Of a DNA stretch of 39,180 bases, positions 16,200 to 25,057 are shown one piece after another. Under the pieces are notes generated by a model. That model worked only from the letters and a program-made list of their open reading frames with translations, was not told the DNA's origin and made no database searches. This stretch comes from Flavobacteriales bacterium (GTDB taxonomy: Bacteria > Bacteroidota > Bacteroidia > Flavobacteriales > BACL11), in the NCBI GenBank assembly GCA_014381465.1, contig JACNLP010000077.1, positions 1-39,180 of the forward strand, read 5' to 3'. The number at the start of each line of letters is the position of its first letter. The first letter of the stretch is position 1. The position numbers and the translations under genes are program-made.

Positions 16200-16325
16200 A
16201 TGGTTTTAAAACCAACTACTCGCCCGTACAGAAGAATGGCAGTTGGTTTAGCACATGGTAACGAAAGTACTACTGAATTAGTAGAAAAAGCAAAAGAGGT
16301 TGCTGCTAAAATAAAGGTTGATTAG
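16200..16325 (+). pseudogene. C-terminal remnant of purT (GAR transformylase 2)
   Basis: A 41-codon open frame encodes MVLKPTTRPYRRMAVGLAHG and continues with LVEKAKEVAAKIKVD. This matches the C-terminus of formate-dependent phosphoribosylglycinamide formyltransferase (PurT), where a (F/L)-(G/L)-KP...RRMGVALA segment is followed by an A-K-x-A-A-x-(K/V)-(I/V)-x-V tail. The ATP-grasp body is absent: a stop codon lies in frame 5 codons upstream, inside ctpA. The piece sits 1 bp after the ctpA stop and overlaps the ispG 3' end by 4 bp. It looks like a leftover of deletion or rearrangement. Survival as an intact short ORF is notable but does not prove function. Confidence 0.6.
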
Positions 16326-18235
16326 TTCCTATCCACCCAATCTCCATGTTCTTTTATAAGGTCAATTAAGGCAGTTACTGCCTTTTCTTCAGAGATATTT
16401 TTTTCTACAACAGTTTGTTCTTTGTAAAGGGTGATTTTTCCTTTTCCGGTACCCACATAGCCATAATCGGCATCTGCCATTTCACCAGGTCCGTTTACAA
16501 TACAACCCATAATTCCTATTTTTACTCCTTTCAAATGATCGGTTTCTTTCCTGATTTTTGCAGTAGTTTCTTGTAAGTCAAAAAGAGTTCTTCCACAACT
16601 TGGGCAAGAAATATATTCTGTTTTAGAAATTCTTGTTCTGCTGGCTTGCAATATTCCGAATGCTAAGGAATTTACAGACTGGTCAGGACCACAATTTTCT
16701 GCTGCAATAAATATTCCGTCTCCTAATCCATCTAACAATAAAGCTCCAAAATCAGCACTTGCTGAAAGTTGTAATTGTTCGGAAGATAAATCGCCATAAG
16801 CCCTCCCAATTACTACAGGAGTTTTTATTCCATTATTCATTAATTCTGTGAAGATTTTTCTTTGCTCGGCTATACCATTTTCGTTATAAGTATCTATCAT
16901 CAAAACAGCTGTTGTATCTGTTTTTAGTTTGGCAAAAAGTTCCTCACTCAAATCCGAAAGACATACATAAACTACATTCAAATTATCAGATAATTCCGTT
17001 TCATCTAAATAATCATTTATCGTTAAAAACGGATATCCTTTTTTGTGTTCTAACCATTTTTTATAATTGTAAATAATCCCTAAACTTCCAGGTACTTCAA
17101 AATCTACCTCATGATTCCCAACAAAAACATAATCGGCCGCCATATCGGTAAGGTGCCATTTGTCCAAAGGAACAGAATAGTTAGAACCAATTCCAAAAAA
17201 GGATGCTGGAGTAATTTTTTCTTTTAGGCAGAAATCTGCCATTACAATAGGAACATTTTTACCTCCAATATTTAGGACTTCATTAGTTTCCCTTCTTTTA
17301 TAATCAAAAGAATGAAGTGGGTTTTCTGTTATTTCTGCTACTTTATCTTGCTTTTCTATTTCATCAAAATGTTTGAGTAAATTCTGTGCTACAGGAATTT
17401 CAAATTCAGGGGCTTCTGTTAAAGAAACTCTTATTGTATCTCCTAGTCCATCTGCTAAAAGTGTACCTATTCCCACTGCTGATTTTATCCTTCCATCTTC
17501 TCCTTCTCCTGCCTCTGTTACGCCCAAATGAAGTGGGTAATCCATTCCTTCTTTTATCATTTCAGCAACTAATAAACGATAGGCTTGCACCATTACTCTA
17601 GTGTTAGAAGCTTTCATGGAAAGAATAATCTCGTGATAATCTTCATCACGGCAAATACGCAAAAATTCCATTGCCGATTCTACCATTCCTTTTGGAGTAT
17701 CTCCATATCTGGAAAGGATTCTATCAGAAAGTGAACCATGATTGGTTCCAATTCGCATTGCAGTACCGTGTTCTTTACAAATTTTTACAAGAGGAGTAAA
17801 TTTTTCTCTTATTCTATCTATTTCTGCATTATAAGTTTTCTCAGTGTATTCTATGTTTTCAAACTTCTTTTTATCGGCATAGTTACCTGGGTTTACCCTT
17901 ACTTTTTCAATGATAGTAGCAGCAATTTCTGCTGCATTTGGGGTGTAATGTATATCAGCAATTATAGGAGTATCATATCCTCTTTTTTCGAGTTCCTCTT
18001 TAATGTTTTTAAGGTTAAGCGCTTCTTTTTTTGAGGGAGCAGTAATCCTTACTAACTCACAACCAGCTTCTATCATTCTTATGGATTCGGCAACTGTTGC
18101 TTGGGTATCCATAGTATCGGTAGTTGTCATGGATTGAATTCGGATAGGATTATCCCCACCAATTCCAATATTTCCTACTTTAACTTCTCTACTTTTAAAA
18201 CGAGAATAATTTGTTAATGAATTACAATATTTCAT
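16322..18235 (-). CDS. ispG: 4-hydroxy-3-methylbut-2-enyl diphosphate synthase IspG (long form)
   Basis: IspG (GcpE) converts MEcPP to HMBPP in the methylerythritol phosphate isoprenoid pathway, using a [4Fe-4S] cluster. This 637-residue protein is the long three-domain type found in Bacteroidota, Chlamydiae and plants. The N-terminal TIM barrel carries GGDNPIRIQSMTTTDT (about 26-41), RITAPS and RIGTNHGSLSDRIL. A central insert (about 290-500) separates it from the C-terminal reductase-like domain, which holds the cluster cysteines in CPSCGRTLFD and GIMGCIVNGPGEMADADYGYVG. All key residues seem present. It is directly abutted by the upstream PNGase F-like gene (no gap), so the two are probably co-transcribed, though functionally unrelated. 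Confidence 0.95.
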   Translation of the reverse strand: MKYCNSLTNYSRFKSREVKVGNIGIGGDNPIRIQSMTTTDTMDTQATVAESIRMIEAGCELVRITAPSKKEALNLKNIKEELEKRGYDTPIIADIHYTPNAAEIAATIIEKVRVNPGNYADKKKFENIEYTEKTYNAEIDRIREKFTPLVKICKEHGTAMRIGTNHGSLSDRILSRYGDTPKGMVESAMEFLRICRDEDYHEIILSMKASNTRVMVQAYRLLVAEMIKEGMDYPLHLGVTEAGEGEDGRIKSAVGIGTLLADGLGDTIRVSLTEAPEFEIPVAQNLLKHFDEIEKQDKVAEITENPLHSFDYKRRETNEVLNIGGKNVPIVMADFCLKEKITPASFFGIGSNYSVPLDKWHLTDMAADYVFVGNHEVDFEVPGSLGIIYNYKKWLEHKKGYPFLTINDYLDETELSDNLNVVYVCLSDLSEELFAKLKTDTTAVLMIDTYNENGIAEQRKIFTELMNNGIKTPVVIGRAYGDLSSEQLQLSASADFGALLLDGLGDGIFIAAENCGPDQSVNSLAFGILQASRTRISKTEYISCPSCGRTLFDLQETTAKIRKETDHLKGVKIGIMGCIVNGPGEMADADYGYVGTGKGKITLYKEQTVVEKNISEEKAVTALIDLIKEHGDWVDRN

Positions 18236-20452
18236 TTATTGTTTTACTACCTTCTTTACTATATTACTCTCTGAATTTGTAATCTGAATAAAATAAATGC
18301 CTTTTGATAAATTATCAATATCTATAGTTTTAGAAATAAATCCTGAATTAGAATTTTGAGTGTTTATTATTGTTTTTCCTAAATTATCCCTAACAGTAAT
18401 TTGTATATTACTTTCTGAAAATCCTTCAATAATAAGATTATCTTTAGTAGGATTAGGATAAATAGTCCAATTATTTAATAAGTTAATAGAGGTAGTATTT
18501 TGAGGGTATCCAACGGTAAACTGATGAATAATATTAGTTCCAAAATCAGTATTAAAACTTTGTAACCAACCGGCCCCAACATCACGAAAACGAACTAATC
18601 CTCCTCCATCATTATTTGCCCAAAAATTAAGCCCATCTTCATCTGTATCTTCAACCACAAAAGTATAGCACCCATTTGTAAAAGTGAGAGTATCTCTGTA
18701 GGGCGTGTTGCTATACAAATTCCCAGATGAAAAAACAGAATTACCATTATCAGTAAAAAATTCCCAAGAAGTTTCAGATACTTGAGTAAGTGTATTTGTA
18801 ACCCCTGCATTTGTAGTAAGCCAAAGAACAAATGTATTCGGATATTCAGGCACTTTATCATATAGAGTTTTCATACTATTATTGTCAGAATAATCATCAG
18901 CTTGTCCATTAGGATTTTTAAGTGTTACTTCAAAAATTTGAGCTGTACCTGACCAATTTGTTAAGTTTGGCAATTCCACTTCTTCTGTTTCCAAAAAAGC
19001 TAAATTTCCTATCCAATTAAAAGTGTGCGTGCTTCCTCCCGTTACCTTGTACTGAATTTCTAAAGAAGATAAAGTGGTGCTCCCATAATTTCTTATAACG
19101 ATTAAAGGTTTTCCACAAATTGGATTTTTTCGGCTATGTTCATCTTTTAAAGATGGCTTTATTATGTCAATTATTTCTGCTGAATTTACAAAATTAGCAC
19201 TTTCATATTGAAATAATTGGCACTCAACTATATAAGAAGGAGTTTGTGTTCCACTCCAATTATAACTTTGAAAATCAATATTAATTTCAACTGAATCTCC
19301 TGAGGTAATAAATGGAGTTATTTCATGGTTAAAAGCTTGTGCTCTTTTCCCAGGGCACCAGTTTGCCCTGTCATAAATCCAAGTACCACCTTGTGGATAA
19401 ATAGGGTTTTCTCCACAATCAGCATCCCAATTATATTGAGTATGTGTGAGTACTCCATCTATATTTAAATAATAATTTATTGGCTTAAACTCTGCTGCTG
19501 ATTGGCTATTATCAAAACCATGTCCTGTTGTAGTCATTTTTATCATAGCATTGCTGCTGTTTTGCTCAATCCAAAACTTTTTTGGATATAATTTATTAGC
19601 TTCAAAATCAGTTGTGGAGGTGTAGCTGTACCCACCACTATAAATATTTTCAACTTTTACTACTTTCCTTGGGGGAGTTCCTTCTATAAACTCAAAATCC
19701 AAGGTAGCACTAAAGCCAGATGACCAGCCACTATAATGACATCTAATTTCTACAGAATCTCTTAAAATCTGTACAAAATCGGTTATATCAAAAGTGTGTG
19801 TAAATTCCCAATTATTAGCTAGCCCACTACCGTAAGGAGTAATTACTCTAGCTAATTCAAAATCTTCAATTACATCAAAAGGCGTGTACCAATTATAGTA
19901 ATTCACAATCCATGAAGTATCTGCAATAAAATAAGTTGTATCGGTAATACTACCTAAGGAATCAAAAGAAAAAACTTCCAAATTGGATTGCCAAAACCAA
20001 AGCGTATCAGTTGGAGTGGTTGGATTGTTTTGGTCATTGTAACGAATAATCTGTATAGAATCAGATAAAGTAGAATCAACACTACTGTTTATACTGTCCC
20101 AAAAATATATTATTACAGGATTTGCAGAAAAGAAAACGGTATCTATTACACTTCCGTTTACAGTAAAACTTGGGGCAGTTTGTAAAGTAGAATCTATCTC
20201 TCCTGTTCTGTGGCGAACAATGATTTTTGAAGTATAGTCCCAATCCGAACAACCTCCTGTTGCACAGCCCATTGTATAATGTAAATATATTTTTTGATAA
20301 GTTAAGCTATCGCTTGGCAACTCTCCCCACTCATCATAATTTCCGTACCAAGTCATGTCGGTATGGTCGTGAATACGAACAGTTGTTGTATCTCCTGCAA
20401 AAATTGTATTTGCAAATGCAAAAAGCAGTGAAAGTAGTAGTAGTTTTTTCAT
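18236..20452 (-). CDS. Secreted PNGase F-like protein with T9SS sorting domain
   Basis: This 738-residue protein has a signal peptide (MKKLLLLSLLFAFANTIFA). The next region resembles peptide-N-glycosidase F, which removes N-glycans from glycoproteins: CSDWDY at 68-73 aligns with the CDEWDRY motif holding catalytic Asp60, here Asp72. Later, SAAEF has Glu321 at the place of Glu206, and DRANWCPG at 361-368 matches the family's DRAGWCPG. The position of PNGase F Glu118 seems to be Tyr or Ser here (segment IRCHYSGWSSG). The C-terminal 80 residues (WTIYPNPTKDNLIIEG to KGIYFIQI) are a type A T9SS sorting domain. ATG 20452 is preferred over a TTG at 20473, which would put polar residues before the signal peptide. 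Activity on glycans is plausible, not shown. Confidence 0.78.
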   Translation of the reverse strand: MKKLLLLSLLFAFANTIFAGDTTTVRIHDHTDMTWYGNYDEWGELPSDSLTYQKIYLHYTMGCATGGCSDWDYTSKIIVRHRTGEIDSTLQTAPSFTVNGSVIDTVFFSANPVIIYFWDSINSSVDSTLSDSIQIIRYNDQNNPTTPTDTLWFWQSNLEVFSFDSLGSITDTTYFIADTSWIVNYYNWYTPFDVIEDFELARVITPYGSGLANNWEFTHTFDITDFVQILRDSVEIRCHYSGWSSGFSATLDFEFIEGTPPRKVVKVENIYSGGYSYTSTTDFEANKLYPKKFWIEQNSSNAMIKMTTTGHGFDNSQSAAEFKPINYYLNIDGVLTHTQYNWDADCGENPIYPQGGTWIYDRANWCPGKRAQAFNHEITPFITSGDSVEINIDFQSYNWSGTQTPSYIVECQLFQYESANFVNSAEIIDIIKPSLKDEHSRKNPICGKPLIVIRNYGSTTLSSLEIQYKVTGGSTHTFNWIGNLAFLETEEVELPNLTNWSGTAQIFEVTLKNPNGQADDYSDNNSMKTLYDKVPEYPNTFVLWLTTNAGVTNTLTQVSETSWEFFTDNGNSVFSSGNLYSNTPYRDTLTFTNGCYTFVVEDTDEDGLNFWANNDGGGLVRFRDVGAGWLQSFNTDFGTNIIHQFTVGYPQNTTSINLLNNWTIYPNPTKDNLIIEGFSESNIQITVRDNLGKTIINTQNSNSGFISKTIDIDNLSKGIYFIQITNSESNIVKKVVKQ

Positions 20453-20462
20453 CTTATATTTT

Positions 20463-21014
20463 TTAGTTGTCAATCTCGGTTACTCCACCAGATACTATGA
20501 GTTTCATAATTTCAGAAGAATTTGCAGTTATAGGGGTGATGTATGAGCGTTCAGCTACAAAAAGCATTCCTGAAAAGTTGTAGGAATCAGGGCAATATAC
20601 TAAGACTTTTCCATCTTTAATTCCTAATGAACTTAAATCTTCATTTGTGATAAAACCGATACGCTCAATAGTTGAATTTTCATAAAGTCTGACAAGTACA
20701 GCTTGATTAAACCCCTTCTTTTTCCCAACAAAAGTGTTCATTAAATCTTTCATGGAAGAATAGATGATTTGCAATAATGGAGCTCTTTTTAATAATTTTT
20801 GAAAAAATAAATTGATAGGGCTAGCAATTATTGCAGATCCAACAAAACCAATGAATGTGATAAGCGAGATAATTACAATTAAACCTAGTCCTGGGAACTG
20901 AAAAGGTAAAATTCCGTCAATTGTTTTAAATGTTAAATAGACTACATAAAACATTACGGATATAGGTACTATGTACAATAACCCTTGTAAAAAGTAATTT
21001 ATAATTTTTTTCAT
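20463..21014 (-). CDS. DUF502 family membrane protein
   Basis: This 183-residue protein has two transmembrane helices: about residues 6-28 (FLQGLLYIVPISVMFYVVY) and 42-68 (LGLIVIISLITFIGFVGSAII). Between them is a short loop with a Pro/Phe-rich LPFQFPGLG. The soluble C-terminal half includes SSMKDLMNTFVGKKKGF and CPDSYNFSGMLFVAERSYI, which fit the conserved DUF502 family. The biological role of this family is not established. It lies 10 bp upstream of the PNGase F-like ATG on the same strand, so the two are likely co-transcribed with ispG. A near match to the -7 element (TACTTTTA) lies about 30 bp upstream of its ATG. Confidence 0.85.
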   Translation of the reverse strand: MKKIINYFLQGLLYIVPISVMFYVVYLTFKTIDGILPFQFPGLGLIVIISLITFIGFVGSAIIASPINLFFQKLLKRAPLLQIIYSSMKDLMNTFVGKKKGFNQAVLVRLYENSTIERIGFITNEDLSSLGIKDGKVLVYCPDSYNFSGMLFVAERSYITPITANSSEIMKLIVSGGVTEIDN

Positions 21015-21130
21015 ATCTTTAAACTCTTATTAATTTTTGAAGTCATAAAAGTACTAATCTTAAATAACAATAACCATAAAAAAAATGATTTTAATTATTA
21101 TTCATATAAGCTTTACCAATAAAATTATTA

Positions 21131-21149
21131 GTTCAAAACATATTTGAAC
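21131..21149. promoter_or_regulatory. Perfect 7-bp dyad GTTCAAA-5nt-TTTGAAC upstream of the ASST-like gene
   Basis: The two arms are perfect inverted repeats, 57 bp before the -7 element at 21206 and within the 231-bp divergent gap that otherwise holds no gene. This could be an operator for a dimeric regulator; no regulator gene is adjacent. Confidence 0.35.
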
Positions 21150-21205
21150 AAATAAGATTATATTGTAAAATTAAGTAGATTAAACCTTTTGAGTTATTAT
21201 ACGTC

Positions 21206-21213
21206 TACTTTTG
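21206..21213 (+). promoter_or_regulatory. -7 promoter element of the ASST-like gene (TACTTTTG)
   Basis: Exact TAnnTTTG match 32 nt before the ATG at 21246. It is likely the promoter for the three-gene secreted-protein unit. Confidence 0.6.
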
Positions 21214-21245
21214 TGTCATACTAACTAATTTAAAAAATAAAAATC

Positions 21246-22802
21246 ATGAATAAAATACTTATTGCTTTTACATTGTTTACTACAGTAATTTTTGTAAAAG
21301 CACAAAACTTTAATGGATTTGCTTTATACAACCCTCAAGGGCAAACAACTACTTACCTAATTGATGAAAATGAAAACATTGCTCATACTTGGAATATGAA
21401 TACGGAATGTAACTATACTGTAGCACTAAAAGAAAATGGAAATTTAGTGAGAGGTACTAAAAATAATGGAAATCAATTAAGTGGTGCTGCTGATGCAGGG
21501 AGAGTTCAGGAGATAGACCCTCAAGGTAATATTGTTTGGGATTATATTTATTCTACTGCTAATTATTTGAGTCATCATGATTTAACTTTGGTGGGCGATA
21601 ATGTTTTAATTACAGCTTGGGAAGTAAAAACCTCAATTGAGGTAAATAATATGGGGTATGATAATGCTACATCTGATAAATGGCCTACTCATTTTGTAGA
21701 ACTTGCAGATGACGGAAATGGAGGAGCAAATATAGTATGGGAATGGCATATTTGGGATCATATGATTCAAGATACAGATGCTAGTAAACCTAATTATGGA
21801 GTAATTTCAGATAATCCTCAATTAATAGATATTAATATGATTCAAGGAGGTGGAGGAGATTGGTTTCATGTCAATGGAGTAGATTATAATGAGGATTTAG
21901 ATCAAATTGTTTTTTCTTCTCGTTTTGCATCTGAAATTTATATTATTGACCACAGTACAACTACTGCTGAGGCCGCTTCACATTCTGGAGGTAATTCAGG
22001 GATGGGTGGTGATATTATGTACAGATGGGGAAACCCTTCTAATTACAATATGAGTGGTGCACAAATAATTGATAATGCTGTACATGATGCTAGATGGATC
22101 ACTGATGATGGAAGACCAAATGGTGGATTTTTACAAATATTCAACAATAGTGGTGTGAGCAATAATCAATCGGCAATTGATGGTATTCAAACGCCATGGG
22201 ATGCAACGACTTCTACTTATTTAAGAACTCCAGGACAAGCATTTGGTCCTGCATCATATACAACAAGATATGCTTGTGCTTATTCTGCTTCTGGTCAATC
22301 AGCTTCTGACAGGATGTCAAATGGGAATATCTTTGTGAATGCTTCAAGCGGACAAGGAGGGGCAGGAGTGATGTATGAGGTGGATTCTTTAGGAACAATT
22401 ATTTGGGGGCCTTATAATGCACAATCTCAAAAAGGATTTAGATATGAATGTGATTATCCAGGAATTATTGCTTTAGAACAATATATGATTTCTACAGCAA
22501 CTACTTCTTGTTTTACTGTTTCATCAATAGGAAATGAAATAACTTCTGGACAGATTTCTATTTATCCTAACCCTACAAAAAATGTGGTTACAATAAAATT
22601 TGAGTCAGTTGAATTGCAAAATATTGATATTCGAATTATCAACTCTATAGGACAAAATGTATATAGTAATTATCTTAATAATTATATGGGGTCAGTAAAT
22701 GAAAAAGTAGATTTATCTTTTTTTTCGGAAGGGCTTTATTTTGTGAAAATTACTACCGATAAAGGGCAGTCAGTTACTGAGCGAATAGCTCGTATAAAAT
22801 AG
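21246..22802 (+). CDS. Secreted arylsulfotransferase (ASST)-like protein with T9SS sorting domain
   Basis: This 518-residue protein has a signal peptide (residues 1-19, cut near VKAQ). The main part resembles arylsulfotransferase-type six-bladed beta propellers: repeated short blades such as TYLIDENENIAHTWN, RVQEIDPQGNIVWDY and YEVDSLGTIIWGP, and the family-type motifs SHHDLTL (His110/111) and GGGDWFHVNGVDY (His208). Classical ASST uses a His as the sulfo-acceptor; which His here is catalytic cannot be fixed by eye. The C-terminal 80 residues (ISIYPNPTKNVVTIKF to FFSEGLYFVKI) are a type A T9SS sorting domain, so the protein is exported to the cell surface or medium. The next gene starts right after the stop, so an operon with the CotH-like gene is likely. 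Confidence 0.78.
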   Translation: MNKILIAFTLFTTVIFVKAQNFNGFALYNPQGQTTTYLIDENENIAHTWNMNTECNYTVALKENGNLVRGTKNNGNQLSGAADAGRVQEIDPQGNIVWDYIYSTANYLSHHDLTLVGDNVLITAWEVKTSIEVNNMGYDNATSDKWPTHFVELADDGNGGANIVWEWHIWDHMIQDTDASKPNYGVISDNPQLIDINMIQGGGGDWFHVNGVDYNEDLDQIVFSSRFASEIYIIDHSTTTAEAASHSGGNSGMGGDIMYRWGNPSNYNMSGAQIIDNAVHDARWITDDGRPNGGFLQIFNNSGVSNNQSAIDGIQTPWDATTSTYLRTPGQAFGPASYTTRYACAYSASGQSASDRMSNGNIFVNASSGQGGAGVMYEVDSLGTIIWGPYNAQSQKGFRYECDYPGIIALEQYMISTATTSCFTVSSIGNEITSGQISIYPNPTKNVVTIKFESVELQNIDIRIINSIGQNVYSNYLNNYMGSVNEKVDLSFFSEGLYFVKITTDKGQSVTERIARIK

Positions 22803-25055
22803 ATGTTGGCAAGGCGCTACATATTTCTATTTCTATTCTTTTTGCTGCAGTTTAATTCTTTTTCGCAAAGCAGTTTTTATGCAGTAGATTCCCTTAGAGA
22901 AATCCGTATTTATTTTTATGCTACTGATTGGGATAAGCAGTTAGACAGCCTTTATGTAGTTGGCGATAATGATAGAATTTTAGCAGATATTACAATTGAT
23001 GGCGATTCTTACGATAGTGTTGGTGTGCGTTACAAAGGCTTTAGCTCAGTTTCGGTCAATCGCCTTAAAAACCCGTTTAATATAAAATTAGATTACATCA
23101 TTGACGGACAAGATCATCAAGGGATTGACAAATTAAAACTATCGAATGTAATACAAGATCCTTCTTTTATTAGGGAGGTGCTTACTTATGAAATTGCTGC
23201 CCATTACATGCCCTCAGCACAAGCAAACTTTGCGAATGTTTTTATTAATGATACGCTTTGGGGATTATATACTAATGTACAAGCGGTAAACAAATCATTT
23301 CTTAACGAGCATTTCGATAATAAGTATCATCCCTTTTTTAAATGCAATCCTGAGAATCTGAATATTAATCCAGGTGGGGAGAATTCTAATTTGAGTGATA
23401 CTCACGGAACTGATAGTTTGGACTATGAACCCTATTATAATCTAAAATCTGATTATGGATGGGAAGATTTGTATCATTTGATTGACACATTAAACAATCA
23501 TATTGATAGTATTGAAAATATTTTAAATGTAGATAGAACTCTTTGGATGCACGCTATAAATTATACACTAATCAACTTTGATTCTTATATTGGTTATGGA
23601 CAAAATTATTATTTATTCAAGGATGTAACTGGGCAATTTAATCCAATTCTTTGGGATTTAAATATGTCCTTTGGAAGCTTTCAATTAACAGATGCTTCTT
23701 CACTTTATTTTAACGGATTTGACATTTTGCAAGCCCAAAATATGGATCCTTTAGTCCATCATTCTGAGATTTCTATTGCCCCAAGACCACTGCTCAGAAA
23801 TTTATTTCTTAGCGAAAGAAACAGAAAAATGTATTTAGCACATATCCGAACTATTATTCAAGAACACTTTGCAAATCAGCATTATTCTTCAAGAGGGCAA
23901 GCTCTTCAAAACTTGATTGATTCTTCTGTGCAAAACGATACCAATAAGTTTTATTTATATTCCGATTTTACGACAAATCTGACTAATCAAGTTGCACTAG
24001 TTACAGCAGATTGCCCAGGAATTACTCAATTGATGGATGCTCGAACTACTTATTTGAGTAATTATACTGGCTTTAGTGGCGAGCCAACAATTGCTAATAT
24101 CTCAAATAGTCCTCAAAATATTATTTTGGGGAATGATGTTTGGATTTCTGCTGAAATTAATGATGCTACTGATGCAATTTTAGCTTATAGATTTGGGAAG
24201 AATATGGCTTTCAAAAAAACTATTATGTATGATGATGGATTGCATAATGATGGAATTTCAAATGATGGAATTTATGGTGGAAAAATTCCGAATGCAGCAA
24301 ATTCTATTGACTATTATTTGTATGCTGACAATGATTCTGCTGGAGTTTTTTCCCCTGTGAGAGCCGCTTATGAATTTTTTACCTTGCAAGCCCAATTGCA
24401 AGTAGGAGATGTGGTGATTAATGAAGTAATGTCTAATAATACAAATACAGCAACAGATGGAAGTGGAAATTTTGAAGATTGGATTGAACTTTATAATACT
24501 ACTAATTCTCCTGTTTCAACTAATGGATTATTTTTAACAGATACTGCTGGTATTTTACAAAAATGGGAATTACCATCTTATACAATTCCTGCTAATAATT
24601 ACTTGGTTATTTGGGCAGATGAAGATGGAAATCAAGGAGGTTTACATTCCAATTTTAAACTATCAAATCTTGGTGAAGAACTTATTTTAACCAATGCTGA
24701 TAGTGTGTTAATTGATTCAATAACTTTCCCTCCACAAGGAGCAGATACTGCTTATGCACGAGTGCCAAATGGAAGCGGACCTTTTATTTTACAGTTACCA
24801 ACATTTGATGCCAATAACGATTTTATTAGTTCAGTTCAAGAAAATTTTGAGGAAATAAAAATTTATCCTAATCCTTTTATAGATGTTTTGCTTTTAGAAA
24901 ATAAAGATGATATTATTGTACGAAATGTACTGGGAAAAGAAGTTTTTCGAGCAATTAATATAAATAGAATAAATACATCAAATTGGAAAACAGGAGTTTA
25001 TTTCATACATTTGAAAGCAAAAAACAAAACTACTAAAGCAATTAAAATTAATTAA
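22803..25055 (+). CDS. Secreted CotH-kinase-like protein with lamin-tail and T9SS domains
   Basis: This 750-residue protein starts with a signal peptide (about 1-22). Residues about 30-400 match the CotH family, protein kinases with an unusual fold: VGVRYKGFSSVS, NPFNIKLDYI, KLKLSNVIQDPSFIREVLTYEI and PILWDLNMSFGSF, the last resembling the Asp-containing metal-binding motif. A variable region with Ca-binding-like DDGLHNDGISNDGIYGG follows. A lamin-tail (LTD) domain lies at about 530-650 (VVINEVMSNN, EDWIELYNTTNSPV, LSNLGEELILTN). The C-terminal 75 residues (IKIYPNPFIDVLLLEN to WKTGVYFIHLKAK) form a T9SS sorting domain. The start abuts the stop of the ASST-like gene and the next gene begins 2 bp after it. 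The substrate is unknown. Confidence 0.82.
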   Translation: MLARRYIFLFLFFLLQFNSFSQSSFYAVDSLREIRIYFYATDWDKQLDSLYVVGDNDRILADITIDGDSYDSVGVRYKGFSSVSVNRLKNPFNIKLDYIIDGQDHQGIDKLKLSNVIQDPSFIREVLTYEIAAHYMPSAQANFANVFINDTLWGLYTNVQAVNKSFLNEHFDNKYHPFFKCNPENLNINPGGENSNLSDTHGTDSLDYEPYYNLKSDYGWEDLYHLIDTLNNHIDSIENILNVDRTLWMHAINYTLINFDSYIGYGQNYYLFKDVTGQFNPILWDLNMSFGSFQLTDASSLYFNGFDILQAQNMDPLVHHSEISIAPRPLLRNLFLSERNRKMYLAHIRTIIQEHFANQHYSSRGQALQNLIDSSVQNDTNKFYLYSDFTTNLTNQVALVTADCPGITQLMDARTTYLSNYTGFSGEPTIANISNSPQNIILGNDVWISAEINDATDAILAYRFGKNMAFKKTIMYDDGLHNDGISNDGIYGGKIPNAANSIDYYLYADNDSAGVFSPVRAAYEFFTLQAQLQVGDVVINEVMSNNTNTATDGSGNFEDWIELYNTTNSPVSTNGLFLTDTAGILQKWELPSYTIPANNYLVIWADEDGNQGGLHSNFKLSNLGEELILTNADSVLIDSITFPPQGADTAYARVPNGSGPFILQLPTFDANNDFISSVQENFEEIKIYPNPFIDVLLLENKDDIIVRNVLGKEVFRAININRINTSNWKTGVYFIHLKAKNKTTKAIKIN

Positions 25056-25057
25056 TT

